Origin: Paramyrothecium sp. XJ0827
Lineage: Eukaryota > Ascomycota > Sordariomycetes > Hypocreales > Stachybotryaceae
Reading direction: 5' to 3'
Assembly (NCBI GenBank): GCA_020881915.1
Contig: JAJFPB010000002.1
Coordinates: 248,001 to 312,000 of the forward strand
Length of the DNA: 64,000 nucleotides
Shown one piece after another: positions 1 through 10,426 of this stretch. The first letter of the stretch is position 1. Each line of letters starts with the position of its first letter. Below the pieces are notes generated by a model. The model saw nothing but the letters and a program-made list of their open reading frames with translations, ran no database searches and was not told where the DNA came from. A program made the translations under genes and the position numbers.

Positions 1-482
1 TGGGCAGCAGTATCGCCGCCGGAGGAATTGTTGGCGCTGTTTCATCCTTCCTGGCCTCTGGAGGCAATGGCGGTGATGATAACCAGGATAACTCGGGTTT
101 GCCATACCGTCAGCCTCCCCCTGCGGCACCAGACAGTTACGACCAGAAGGGATATCAAGAAGGTGCAGAGCTCGAAGAGCCTGGCCAACAAGAACCAGGA
201 GTCGAGCAATACCGGGATAGCGGATATGAAGTACAGGAACAAGAGACAGCACAGGAGGGTGAGGGTGAAGAGGGTGGTTACGAGGTTCAACATGAGGGCG
301 GTCAAGAAAGAGGTGGTGAAGAGGAAGGTGGTGAAGAGGAGGGTGGTGAAGAGGAGGGTGGTGAAGAGGAGGGTGGTGAAGAGGAGGGTGGTGAAGAGGA
401 GGGTGGTGAAGAGGAGGGTGGTGACGACGGAGCTGGTATGTCCGCAGAGGGAGGCGAGTATGAAGGTGAAAGTTATGAGTAA
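1..482 (+). CDS. 3' end of a Gly/Glu-repeat protein, cut by window edge
   Basis: The open frame enters from the left edge (first full codon at base 3) and stops with TAA at 480-482. The visible 159 residues begin with a small-residue, Gly/Ala-rich segment, followed by a Pro-rich stretch and then an extremely acidic tail made of GGEEE repeats. No catalytic motif or transmembrane segment is visible and I do not recognise a family. The acidic tail comes from a 15-bp DNA tandem repeat, so its length is probably variable. The overlapping forward frame at 28-492 gives an implausible Arg/Val-rich peptide and is a shadow. The N-terminus and any signal peptide lie outside the window. Confidence 0.6.
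   Translation, partial: GSSIAAGGIVGAVSSFLASGGNGGDDNQDNSGLPYRQPPPAAPDSYDQKGYQEGAELEEPGQQEPGVEQYRDSGYEVQEQETAQEGEGEEGGYEVQHEGGQERGGEEEGGEEEGGEEEGGEEEGGEEEGGEEEGGEEEGGDDGAGMSAEGGEYEGESYE
312..431 (+). repeat. In-frame 15-bp minisatellite (GGEEE units)
   Basis: The unit GGTGGTGAAGAGGAG is repeated seven times from 312 to 416 (the first copy ends GAA), with a degenerate eighth copy to 431. The 15-bp period is a multiple of three, so copy changes keep the frame and only lengthen or shorten the acidic tail. Confidence 0.95.
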
Positions 483-1234
483 GCGGAATTAGAGAATGAG
501 GAATAGGATGTAAATGAGCTTAGGTGAATACTAGTTCAAATGCCTCTGCTTCCAAGACGGTCGTACTGGCGAGTCTTGCTGGTCCCTTGAGCAAATCACC
601 TCCGGTCAATTACCACAACTGCACTAGTTAGAAATGCACCTCGAAACTACACAGTCTGCTCTACACACTTTCGCAATGATCATGCCGAGCAAGTGCTATT
701 TCTTTGAGGAGTAATAGCAAGGTTTTAATGCGTTGCCGAGTAGTCCTCGGAGGAATCCACTGACTCCGGGTGATGATGGAAATTCCACCAAAGAGGTTTA
801 CTTTGTTGCAAAGCATCTCAAGCTCAACAGATAGGACGTTCAATCCTTTGTGATTTTTCGTAGGTACTAGTACACCCACCCCACCGCCTGCTCCTTTGGA
901 AAGTGCTATGTCTCAAGGTTGGCGCACGCTGTAGGCCAAACAATAGACGCAACCGCCTATCTTGCAAAAGGGACGGTTGTGGCTCTCTCGGACAAATTTT
1001 CACCATGGTTTACCCTGAAAAAGTATACACTGATTGATAGATCTGTGCAATTGGTACTTGGAACGTCCTGGGTCAACCCAAGCCTACTGACAACTTGATG
1101 GCGTATGCCTTACCACTATCGAAGAGACAGCATCGAACGGGGTTTACACACATAAGCAGGATTAGTTCTGGGGCGTGATTCAAACGCATATATCGATATT
1201 GATGTATCAAAACTTCACGAAATGCAGGAACATT
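483..1234. other. Intergenic, nothing recognised
   Basis: Between the acidic-repeat gene and the SDR (both 3' ends face this gap). Only short shadow frames are present; no repeat or RNA gene was seen. Confidence 0.6.
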
Positions 1235-2427
1235 TCATGCATAAGGCTTCGTTTCCGTGTCACACCACTCCCAGAACTTCTCGGCAACTCCGGTGCCTCC
1301 CTCAGACGTGGGTTTTGACCCCAGATACAAGTCGCGTCGTATGTGACTCGGACGTCCCCAGGGCACGACTTCAGTGCTTCTGTTAGCCCTTCAACCTCGC
1401 AGGCTAAATAAATATTCATGCACTTACCCCAGCTTCCCGTCTTCTCCATGGTGATGTCAGTTGACAGCGCGGCGTAAAGCTCCGTGTATGCGCCATTGAT
1501 AGCAGGGTATTTGAAGTACGAGATGAGTTTTTGTTTGATTGGGCTGGTGAAGTTGCGGTCTAGCTCAGAATCAAGAGATCCCGGATGTAAGGCCTGGGTT
1601 GAACATGGTCAGAAAACGGTACCCTTCACAGTTGGGATCAATCGTTCCATCGCACGCTGACTCAACTTACCACGCTAATGACACCATCAGTGCGATGCCG
1701 CCTCGCAAACTCGGTCGACTGGTAGTAATTGCCCGCCTTGCTGATGCCGTACTTTCGGGCCGTTAATCCAGCCCAATAGCTTTCCTTCACCTTGTAATCA
1801 AGGTTTTCAAAGTCAATGCCATTCTTGGGGCTTGACGTCTCCGCGATGAGTGAAGAGACCCATACAACGCGGACCGAGTCCTTCGGCGCATCTTTTGCTG
1901 TCTTAACGAGCAACGGCATCATGAGTTTGGTGAACAGGAAGTGTCCGAGGTTGTTCACAGCGAGATGGAGCTCATGGCCCTGGGCTGATTTGAACCCCTT
2001 GGGCGGCTCCATGACGCCAGCATTATTGAACAGCACATCAAGTCTTGATGCTTGGCCGAGGAACGTGTCGACCGACTTCTTAATAGTACTCAGATCACTC
2101 AGGTCCAGCTTGAGAAACTTGAGATTGCCGGTAGATGATGGGTACTTGTCTTCGATGGACTTGATGGCTGCGAGACCTCTCTCCTCGCTGCGACATGCTA
2201 ACCAAACGGTTGCGTTCTTTGAGTAGAGGATATCTGCAAGTGCTTTGCCAATCCCTGTATTTGATCCAGTGACGATATACACCTATTTGACAACCTTATT
2301 AGACTTGGCGCGCGCTGATTGCCAAGGTTGTAAGGGTTTTTACTTTGCTCGACAGGTCCTGGACGTGCTTCTCCGTGAAGCCGGGGGTAGGGGGGAACGA
2401 TTGGCTAATAAAGGATATTCGAGACAT
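1235..2427 (-). CDS. Short-chain dehydrogenase/reductase (classical SDR, retinol-dehydrogenase-like)
   Basis: An NAD(P)-dependent oxidoreductase; substrate unknown. Four exons: 2427-2344, 2282-1671, 1593-1428 and 1368-1235, joined by GT-AG introns of 61, 77 and 59 bp that all keep frame. The start ATG at 2425-2427 adds a 28-residue N-terminus (MSRISFISQSFPPTPGF...) before the Rossmann strand. Motifs in order: the cofactor loop TGSNTGIGK, the LDLSDLSTI strand, NNAGVM, the catalytic SSL serine, YGISKAG (catalytic Tyr-x3-Lys) and the LHPGSLDSEL loop. The C-terminus, KFWEWCDTETKPYA, matches the fungal family that ends in a FWEWC-type tail. The length of about 330 residues is normal. No clear pathway partner lies beside it. 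Confidence 0.88.
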
Positions 2428-3728
2428 CTTTGGCGAACCACGAAGGATGAAGTGGCGTGATATCAGAGGTTGCTAAGGTATAAGAGGCTTCGTCATGATG
2501 ACTTTTTGTTTGCGCGACCCCTCTTTTATGGCATTGGCAATAGCCACGATTCAAGCGGGCCATCGGGGATCAGGGGCGCAACCTCGAACACTGGTGCGGC
2601 TTTGGGATCTAGCGCAGCGCTAAGAGCGGCGCGGTCATCAAGCGAATTTGGTGGTGGCGAGTCAATTGGATGTTTCACTTTCTCAGAGTTGCATCATCAC
2701 CAAGTTGAATGTCTCCTGTAAACTTGACAGCCCAGCCATTCGCTTCTACCTAGTATAGTAGACCAGTTCCCTCCCCGGGAAAATCAAGATTAGAGTCGCA
2801 TGGTTCACTAAGATACTTGGATTGATCATTCGACGACATGTACTGGTCCCTGTTTGTAACCGCCGCTGAAGCATCAACCACTTCGCATTCAGGCGCCACT
2901 TCCGATCCGTAGGAGTCGTTCTTGAATATGCGTCTGAGGGATGGGCTTCGAGGTAGGGGAAGGGTACACCTACGACTCTGATATAGTGCTAATAAATGCT
3001 TCGCTAAGAACTTTAGCAATGCATGCAAGGTACCGATGGCATGCCTTTTCAGATGTTTAATTTATGACAAGTCACTTAGCATGCGATGTCCTGGATATTG
3101 TCAGACAATCGCGGCATATCAAGATATAGGTATAGTGCCTCGATTTTAGGCCTCCAAGTAGCTGGGAATTTCACTCCGATATTCCCTGAGATTAACTGTC
3201 AGATAAATGAGGACTGTAATTGATATAATTCATATGTATTGAACTGTTCTGTGTTCTACGTTTGCAACCGCATCTGCATACCTGACCCTTGCACCAATAA
3301 AGGTCATCTAATAGAAAACTCTCAAGCATAGGCAAGGGACCAGATAACTAGAAGTCTCGCAGAAAAAAGCGCACACGGAGTGAGTGGATTCAAATATAAG
3401 CAGCCGAGCCATATGCTTCACTTGAACGTCCCACTCTAATAACATGGCTTACTTGAACAGCGTCTTAGCTTGGCGGGCAAGACAACCCAACCAGTTAAGT
3501 ATGGGACCAAAACAATGACTCCTTGCTCAGGCGGAGCTCAGCTTGGCTTCCCACCCTCTCTTTGTTAGACTCAGGCGGCCCAGGATACTTCTGTTGAAGC
3601 GGCATCTTGTTAATTCGAGAAGCGAAATAGGAAACACCCGCTGTCGATTTGAATGGTGCTATATAGCCTGACATAGTCACTTGTGCTTCTTTTTGCTGCA
3701 CGGTATCCGACACATGTTGTGATCTCTT
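2428..3728. other. Intergenic, nothing recognised
   Basis: 1.3 kb upstream of the SDR, containing only short frames without motifs. AT-rich patches lie around 3060-3300. It presumably holds the SDR promoter at its left end. Confidence 0.55.
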
Positions 3729-4155
3729 CTAGTCTTCACAGACAAATCCAGCCCACCCTATTCCGGATCCGATATTACATTGTCCAGTTCCAAAATCCCG
3801 AGTCTTTCTTCCAGCATAATTGACAGCCCAGCACTTGCCTGATTCAACAATCACTGCAAACGGAAACCACCCCCGATTGTACTCGTCGCAGGTAGTTCGT
3901 CCTGGCCATAATTGCAGAATTAGGTGCATTCTTTGATGTGGCCATTCCAAGGCTTTCCGACCCATGAAGCGGAATTTCCCCACGCCCTCAACAAAATACT
4001 ACAATCGGTCAGTTAGAATTCGTGGGGCTCTGGATCTCTTCACCGACCGAACTGTAGGAAGCTATGCATTTGTTTGAGTCGTGTACTCACATTTTCCATG
4101 CCTCAGTCGAGGAGGCGAGGGCCAAAAGGCTCACGGAGGCTACGGATAATTTCAT
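3729..4155 (-). CDS. Possible small secreted cysteine-containing protein, splice phase inconsistent
   Basis: An ATG at 4153-4155 begins a good secretory signal (MKLSVASVSLLALASSTEA) with a TATAAA about 90 bp upstream. A donor GTGAGT follows at about 4090 and an acceptor TTGTAG lies just before the frame that runs to 3729. That second exon encodes about 91 residues with three cysteines and many aromatics (for example GWFPFAVIVESGKCWAVNY). Exon 1 leaves two bases but exon 2 needs phase 0, so the direct join gives a 48-residue peptide instead. One more A in the run at 4092-4095 would restore phase. Either a broken gene, a consensus error or a short peptide gene. I do not recognise the family. 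Confidence 0.35.
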
Positions 4156-4243
4156 ACTGTCGGGGCTTCTCCGTCATCTAGCAGATGAGTTCTGATGGTT
4201 GCTTCGAGCTGGGAAGTAAAAGGGTCAAGAGGATAGCGCTAGC

Positions 4244-4249
4244 TTTATA
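4244..4249 (-). promoter_or_regulatory. TATA box of the small secreted gene
   Basis: Reads TATAAA on the minus strand, about 90 bp upstream of the ATG at 4155. This spacing matches other genes in this window. Confidence 0.45.
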
Positions 4250-5132
4250 CACTGGTTCTCCTTTTATTGTCCCGTAGCTACTGAACTGTTGTGGGATCGA
4301 CTGCAACTGAGCTTAGCGAATTGTGAATCGTTGTTGTTTTGGCAGAGACATTGGCCAGATGCTTGTACGGCAGTGGCGAGTTCAGCGAAGTGTTACAAAT
4401 GTTCGAGCGAGAACTGAGTAGGCCAGTGAAACATCTAGCCTATAGTATCATATTGCTTGGGGAAACATGCTTGGCATCACCGAGTCCCTAGAAAACCCAC
4501 GCAAGCACAACCTGCTCGAAAGCCGGCATCAAGAGATCATGGAGCTCAGAAAAAGTTACAAGCCCGGAAAGACCCCGAGATGAGAGGAAATGCGAAATAT
4601 CACCCAGGGGATAAATCTTCGCGGAGACTCTCAAAGTAGGGCAGATGTATTGACATGCACTTGCATTCCATGGATGAGGTACTGCATCCAAAGCATTCAA
4701 CGCCTTGACCACGGCTAGCAGTCTCGCCAATCCATCGAGCTAGTTGGAAGCGGATGAGACTGCTGCAGCTTGCTTAAAACCCAGGCCACAGAGACATGTA
4801 GAAAAGAAATTAAGAAAGCCCTATATTTTCAACCAGCAGCTGTCTGTGCTTTACTCAAATTTACCTTGGAAATTACCTTCTCAAGAATTGTCGTTGTTCG
4901 TTGCCTACTAAGGTCCCTGTGTATTCCGTAGGTCTTATGCAAACGCAGCGTGCAGCAGCCAATGATAAGGTGCCCCGCGAAAAGTGGGACTTCGTTGAGC
5001 AATGAAAATAGAAATGGCAATCTTTGGCGCTGCCATCTACAACATCACTGCGAAAAATAGTATCACCAACTTTTCAACCGTCGCCGGCAGCACCGAACAT
5101 AGCTCGACTGGCACAATCAAACCTGGCCCAAT
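4250..5132. other. Intergenic between divergent genes
   Basis: Holds the promoters of the small secreted gene (left) and the S9 peptidase (right). No other feature was recognised. Confidence 0.55.
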
Positions 5133-7571
5133 ATGTCGAAAGCATTCACGACAGAGTCGTCGGGGTACAACCAGCCACCTAAGAACATACTGGATGTCAT
5201 GCGTGCACCATCACCTCCCATGCCATCCGTCAGTCCGACAGGGGATCGCATGATCATGGTTCAGTGGCAGACTCATCCACCCATTGAGCGTATGGCGAAC
5301 CCATTTTTACGTCTGGCTGGCATCCGTATTGAGCCTCACAATCGTAGTAAACGCGATGGCGCCGGCAGTCACGGCATTGCACCCTCCGCCATTGAGTACG
5401 ATTTCGTGGACCTGCTAAACGGCACAGAAAGGTGCATTAGCCTGCCAGAGAATCCTCAATTGAGCAACCCTATTTGGAGCGCCGATGGAAAGTTCTTCAC
5501 CTTCAGAAATACCACGGCGACGAGCGTGGAGCTCTGGATTGGCAACGGGCAAACCGCAGCGGTGCGCCGCGTGCCATCTGCTCATCTCAATCAGATGCTC
5601 GGCGACGATCTGCAGTGGATGCCGGACCAAAGGACAGTACTGGCCAAACTCGTACCCACTAACGCGGGACCGCCGCCTTCAAAACCCATCCTTGTCACTG
5701 GGCCTTCGATTCAGGAGACATACGGCGAGAAGGGCCAAAGTAGCACCTACGAGGCACGCGATACATTAACTTGTCAACATGATGAGGACGTCTTCGACTA
5801 CTATGCTTCTTCCCAACTCGCCTTGATAGATGCAACTACATTTGAAGTTCGTTACCTTGGCGGGGTAGATCGCTACGCTTCTCTAAGCCCCTCGCCAGAT
5901 GGGAACCACCTCCTCGTTACCAGGATTCGAAAGCCGTACTCTTACGTGACTACATCAATCCGCTTCCCTCGGACCGTGGATGTTTGGAACGTTTCAGATA
6001 TCTCTAATATTGCCATCCAGGAGATCGCATCCATCCCTTTGGCAGATCGTGTCCCCATTCATGGTGTCCGGCTTGGCCCACGTGAATTCTCATGGAGGGC
6101 TACAGCACCAGCCACGCTGATCTGGGCTGAGGCTCTTGATGGAGGTGACTGGAACGTGAATGCTGCGACTCGCGACAAGCTGATGATGTTGAAGGCACCC
6201 TTCCATTCAGATGCTACGGAGGTTGCCCGCACGGAACATCGTTATGGCGGTATCCGGTGGACAGAGCGTTCTGAGTTGACGATGCTGATGGAGTATGACC
6301 GGAACAAACAATGGCGTCGCTGTTTCATTTTCGACTTCGACAAGCCTGAAATTGACCATCGGTTGCTATGGAGTTACTCTATGCACGAGAAGTATAATCA
6401 TCCAGGAACTCCCGTGTATTACCAACTTATGAATGGTTCTTGGGTGATGCGAACGGAAGCCGACTCGATCTTCCTCACTGCTAATGGTTCGACACCGGAC
6501 GGTGATCGGCCCTTTTTGGACCGCTTTGATCTCAAAACTATGCAATCTCAACGTCTCTTCCGTTGCGGCAAGTCGCATTTCGAAAAGTTTATCGCGTTCG
6601 ACAGACATGATAACACAACTTTCTTCACTCGGCGTCAGTCTCTACAAGACCCGCCGAATGTTTTTCGCCGCACTCTTTCAGATCGGATCGACAGTGTTGC
6701 AGAAGGCGATGCTGTATTTAATTCTGAAATCACTGCTATAACGAACATTCCTGATCCATCGCCCATCGTGCGTCAAATTGGAAAGCGGCTAGTCAAATAC
6801 AAGCGCAAAGACGGACTCGAGCTTTCTTTCATGTTGCTAACGCCCCCCGGATACAAAGAGGGCGTTCGTGTGCCCACCATTCTCTACGCCTACCCCCGAG
6901 ACTACGCCGAAATATCTACCGCCGGTCAGGTCACCGGATCGCAAGCTCTCTTCACCAAGCTTTCAAAGTATAGTTACCTTCTGCTCGCAGGTTACGCGAT
7001 CATTGACAAGGTCTCCTTTCCGATCATCGGCGACCCCAAAGCTATGTATGACACGTATCTAGAGCAACTCGTTGCCAATGCCGAGGCGGCTATCGACGAA
7101 GTGGTGAGGCTAGGCGTGGCCGATCCAGATCGAATTGGCGTTACCGGACATAGCCATGGAGCTCTGATGACAGCCAATCTGCTTGCACATTCATCACTGT
7201 TCCGCGCTGGAGTGGCAACAAGTGGATCTTACAACAAAACATTCACGCCTTTCGGCTTCCAGAACGAGAGAAGATCCGTGTGGGAAGCTCAAGAAGTGTA
7301 TTTGAAGGCGTCACCGCAGTTAGCCGCCGACAAAATCAAAGCCCCATTGCTTATTATGCACGGTGCGGATGACGCCAATGCTGGGACACGACCCTTTCAA
7401 TCAAACTTGTTGTACGAAGCGGTCCGTGGAAATGGTGGTATTACAAGGCTGGTCATCCTCCCCCATGAACCCCATTGGTATACTGCACAGGAATCCAATG
7501 AGCAACTTGTCTATGAAATGATCAACTGGTTTGATAAACACGTCAAGAACCGGAGTATGTTAGAGAAGTAA
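5133..7571 (+). CDS. S9 family serine peptidase, glutamyl endopeptidase-like (S9D)
   Basis: A prolyl-oligopeptidase-family hydrolase predicted to cleave peptides. It is a single 812-residue exon with no introns, unlike most neighbours. The N-terminal two thirds look like the family's beta-propeller (repeats such as LSPSPDG and SNPIWSADGKF). The alpha/beta-hydrolase domain starts near residue 560 (KYKRKDGLELSFMLLTPPGY). The nucleophile elbow GHSHGA places Ser674, MHGADDAN supplies Asp746 or Asp747, and PHEPHWY supplies the His (778 or 781). The stretch after the serine (TANLLAHSSLFRAG, then TPFGFQNERRSVWEA) resembles chloroplast and bacterial glutamyl endopeptidases rather than dipeptidyl peptidases. 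No signal peptide or membrane anchor is seen, so cytosolic action is likely. Its intronless state suggests bacterial ancestry, but I cannot test that here. Confidence 0.85.
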   Translation: MSKAFTTESSGYNQPPKNILDVMRAPSPPMPSVSPTGDRMIMVQWQTHPPIERMANPFLRLAGIRIEPHNRSKRDGAGSHGIAPSAIEYDFVDLLNGTERCISLPENPQLSNPIWSADGKFFTFRNTTATSVELWIGNGQTAAVRRVPSAHLNQMLGDDLQWMPDQRTVLAKLVPTNAGPPPSKPILVTGPSIQETYGEKGQSSTYEARDTLTCQHDEDVFDYYASSQLALIDATTFEVRYLGGVDRYASLSPSPDGNHLLVTRIRKPYSYVTTSIRFPRTVDVWNVSDISNIAIQEIASIPLADRVPIHGVRLGPREFSWRATAPATLIWAEALDGGDWNVNAATRDKLMMLKAPFHSDATEVARTEHRYGGIRWTERSELTMLMEYDRNKQWRRCFIFDFDKPEIDHRLLWSYSMHEKYNHPGTPVYYQLMNGSWVMRTEADSIFLTANGSTPDGDRPFLDRFDLKTMQSQRLFRCGKSHFEKFIAFDRHDNTTFFTRRQSLQDPPNVFRRTLSDRIDSVAEGDAVFNSEITAITNIPDPSPIVRQIGKRLVKYKRKDGLELSFMLLTPPGYKEGVRVPTILYAYPRDYAEISTAGQVTGSQALFTKLSKYSYLLLAGYAIIDKVSFPIIGDPKAMYDTYLEQLVANAEAAIDEVVRLGVADPDRIGVTGHSHGALMTANLLAHSSLFRAGVATSGSYNKTFTPFGFQNERRSVWEAQEVYLKASPQLAADKIKAPLLIMHGADDANAGTRPFQSNLLYEAVRGNGGITRLVILPHEPHWYTAQESNEQLVYEMINWFDKHVKNRSMLEK

Positions 7572-9086
7572 ATAGTTCCGGATCATTTTATCTGCTCTCA
7601 GCACTTTATTACCTATCTATACTGATCTCTACTTCTCTCAAACTATGCTGTCGTGACTTGCCGCCTCCCTTTGTCCATGAGTTTCCTCGATTACACAGAC
7701 ACAATATCTGACACATCTATCCGGCTTCCAAGCCTTTTGCGACGCACAGAAATACATGTTTAATTAGTTTCCATTTCCATTCGACAAATGCTGCTAATCT
7801 TAGTCTCTCACGGCGTGCAAAAGTCGAAGAGTTTGCGTGTCTCATGACTTGAAAAGTTAATTACTCAATCCGATCGAAGTGTGCGTCAAGGAAACCACAA
7901 ACTTGCTACCACCTCACACCTTGACGGAGTCCTCCACTTGATAATCAAATTCAACCAACTTCGAGGTTCACCGCTCCGTCCTCCTTGTCCAACTTGCTCT
8001 GTATGTTCCCTCAAATTCCCCTCTCTGAACATACCAGGAGCCAAATCTACATAGGGAGATTGCAATAACCCATCGCCCCTAATCATATTGAACCTGCAAC
8101 AATAGTTTTGTATCAGGGCTAGGCTCTCGGTGTTCTGCCGGGATATATCTTGGCGAAATGAACCTTATTGAGATTCGGACATCGGCTCGGACACTTGCTA
8201 TACCCATTTCCGGTTTTCGTGTCCGAACACTCTCAAATCGGAGGTAGACTAGGTTCTCCTTAATATCTACCGATGAGGACATGTCATCGATGCAACATTG
8301 TAACCTCGTTTCGGACACGTCCCGTTCTCTCGTATTCGAAAGCATCATCTTGAATTCCGAACTATTGTTTTGTCGGATAGTGCCCGAATCATGTCCTCAT
8401 TTTCGTAGATCAATCAATGCGGGGAGAACTCAAGTGCCCATCTCCCTATCTGCACGAGAATAGCTAAGTCAGGTAGCAACACGTCAAGCCCGGAGCGTTA
8501 TGGGAGGTCCCCTATTTTTGGGCTTGTAGGCCTCCTGCTCGTTTACTGTCGCGGTAGATTAAGGTAGAATTTGCAAGGATTTTAATTCTAGTAATATAGC
8601 TGAGACCCCCTTTTTACAAGACCTGTGTAATACTACTCTTCACTGATCGGCAATGCCTCCTTATCGCCAAGACTTTGATTATCTCTTCGGCACCGCCGGT
8701 GATTCTGAACAGTTCCGGAAACCAAGACATGTGAAGTGATTGCCGGCATTAGCTTCATGAAAACTTGCTTCGGTAGCTTTTGTGGAATGTCACTGCAGGC
8801 CACCAAAACAACCCCGAGTCAAGTGGTTGCATATTCCTGTTTTTGGAATCTCTTCTGCCAGACTGTACACCGCTTTGTGCTCGGGCACTAGCCGGCGGGT
8901 CATCCCATAAGCCTTTCACTTCAACCATTCCTGCATATGGCGATTTTCTATAAAGTTCAGGCATTGTCCTGTTCATGATTGAAGAATATCTTGCTCGAAA
9001 ACAATTCAGATCTCCCTTGACAACTATCTTCATCAGTGTTGACACTTTCCCTTTAATGGCCTAGTTCAAACGTCACAACCTCAAAA
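7572..9086. other. Intergenic, no gene recognised
   Basis: 1.5 kb between two plus-strand genes. Frames of 60-96 codons lack motifs. The part from 8100 to 8450 has several short TCGGACA/TGTCCGA-like words on both strands and might be a decayed mobile element, but I found no terminal repeats. Confidence 0.5.
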
Positions 9087-10426
9087 ATGCAAACTTCTTC
9101 CCAGGACAACAGCGCCGGAGTTCCTCCCGGTTATAACGCAGAGATCAGACAGCTTCGGACCTTTGCCCTACCTGACATCGTTGCGGGGTCAGAAGAGGAC
9201 ATTGAGCTCGGCAAAGCTCTCATATCTGCTTGGCAGGAAGATGGCATCCTGCAATTCAAGATGAGTTCCGAGCAGAAGAAGCTCTATGAAGGAGCAGATA
9301 GCTCGAGTAAACGATTCTTTGACATGCCGCCGAACCAAAAGGCGGCTTGTGTGGATCCCTGGAGCTACTCGGGCTACATTGCCAGCGGGGAAGAAATAAC
9401 TGACGGCAAAGCTGATTACAGCGAGATTTTTACCGTGACAAAAGATCTGCCACTAGATGATCCGAGGGTTGTCAAAAAGTGGCCATGTCATGGTCGTTGC
9501 CCCTGGCCAGATGCCCAAATGCGAGACTCAATGAAAGCATATATGGAAAGTCTTGGAACCAGTGGAGAGATTCTTTTGCAGCTTATCGAACTCGGCCTCA
9601 GTCTGCCCAGAGGGACATTGACCAACCTGACCACAGATGGATGGCATCATATGCGCATTTTACGGTAAGCCAAGCTCAAAGTGTTGCGAAGCTGGTTAGT
9701 ACTAACCTAAGCAAGCTTCCCGGCAACAAAAGAGACTGTAGAGAAAGAAAACAGTGGCCGGGGGATCGGCTCACACACTGATTACGGGCTGCTAGTCATA
9801 GCAGCAGCTGATGAAGTTGGCGGTATGTTATCCACAAGCACTTTGCTCCGGCGTACGAATCCTTTACTAAGTGTGAAAACAAGCGCTCTTTATTCGCCCA
9901 CCCAGAAGGAACGAATCGGTTGAAAATTGGAAAGCTAGTGCCGCCGGCTTCAAGGAGAACGATGATGGATGGATATTCGTCCCACCCATGAAAGATGTTT
10001 TTACTGTCTTCCCAGGCAAGTGGTCTTCAAGATAACGCCAAACCAATGATGGAAATTGACCCAGCTTCCATAGGAGATATGATGCAGTACATGACCAACT
10101 CCGTTCTTCCTTCTACTCTTCACAAAGTGGGAATCAACACACGAGAGAGATTTTCTTTTGCTTATTTCCATGAGCCAAACTTTCAAGCCACCCTCAAGCC
10201 GCTGCCCGGACATGATGGTGGGCAAGAGCCACGAGAGGGAGTACACTATGGAAAGCACTTCACAGATATGTTCGTCAGGAACTATCCAGAGCGGATCACA
10301 ACCAAGGTCCTGCTGCACAACGGAATTGATCCCGTTCAGGACATCGGAGAGGGTTACTTGCCTGTCGAAGAAAGCACGGAACAGGATATGGGGAGCTCAC
10401 CCGTGGGTATCAAGGTCAAGGTTTAG
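9087..10426 (+). CDS. efe: 2-oxoglutarate/Fe(II) oxygenase, ethylene-forming enzyme homologue
   Basis: Homologue of the ethylene-forming enzyme of Pseudomonas syringae and Penicillium digitatum, which turns 2-oxoglutarate into ethylene and CO2 while also oxidising arginine. Exons 9087-9664, 9716-9822, 9884-10015 and 10074-10426 give 389 residues against about 350 in the bacterial enzyme. Visible residues: arginine-site GEEIT (Glu103, Thr105); iron ligands in GIGSHTDYG (His213, Asp215) and STLHKV (His289); 2-oxoglutarate-binding Arg298 in NTRERF; Arg340 in MFVRNYPERITT. The last intron uses a GC donor (GCAAGT), required to keep TVFPGD intact. The second NxxDDVGG-type loop reads DEVGALFIRPP. 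Alternative: an EFE-like oxygenase that hydroxylates without making ethylene. The near-complete active site favours EFE-like chemistry, but product specificity cannot be read from sequence. Confidence 0.88.

Noticed and set aside
28..492. 154-codon forward frame rich in VVKRR repeats
   Set aside because: It is the shifted reading of the acidic GGEEE minisatellite; the frame ending at 482 has better composition upstream.
8080..8450. Possible decayed transposon with repeated TCGGACA words
   Set aside because: No terminal inverted repeats, target duplications or transposase motifs could be found.
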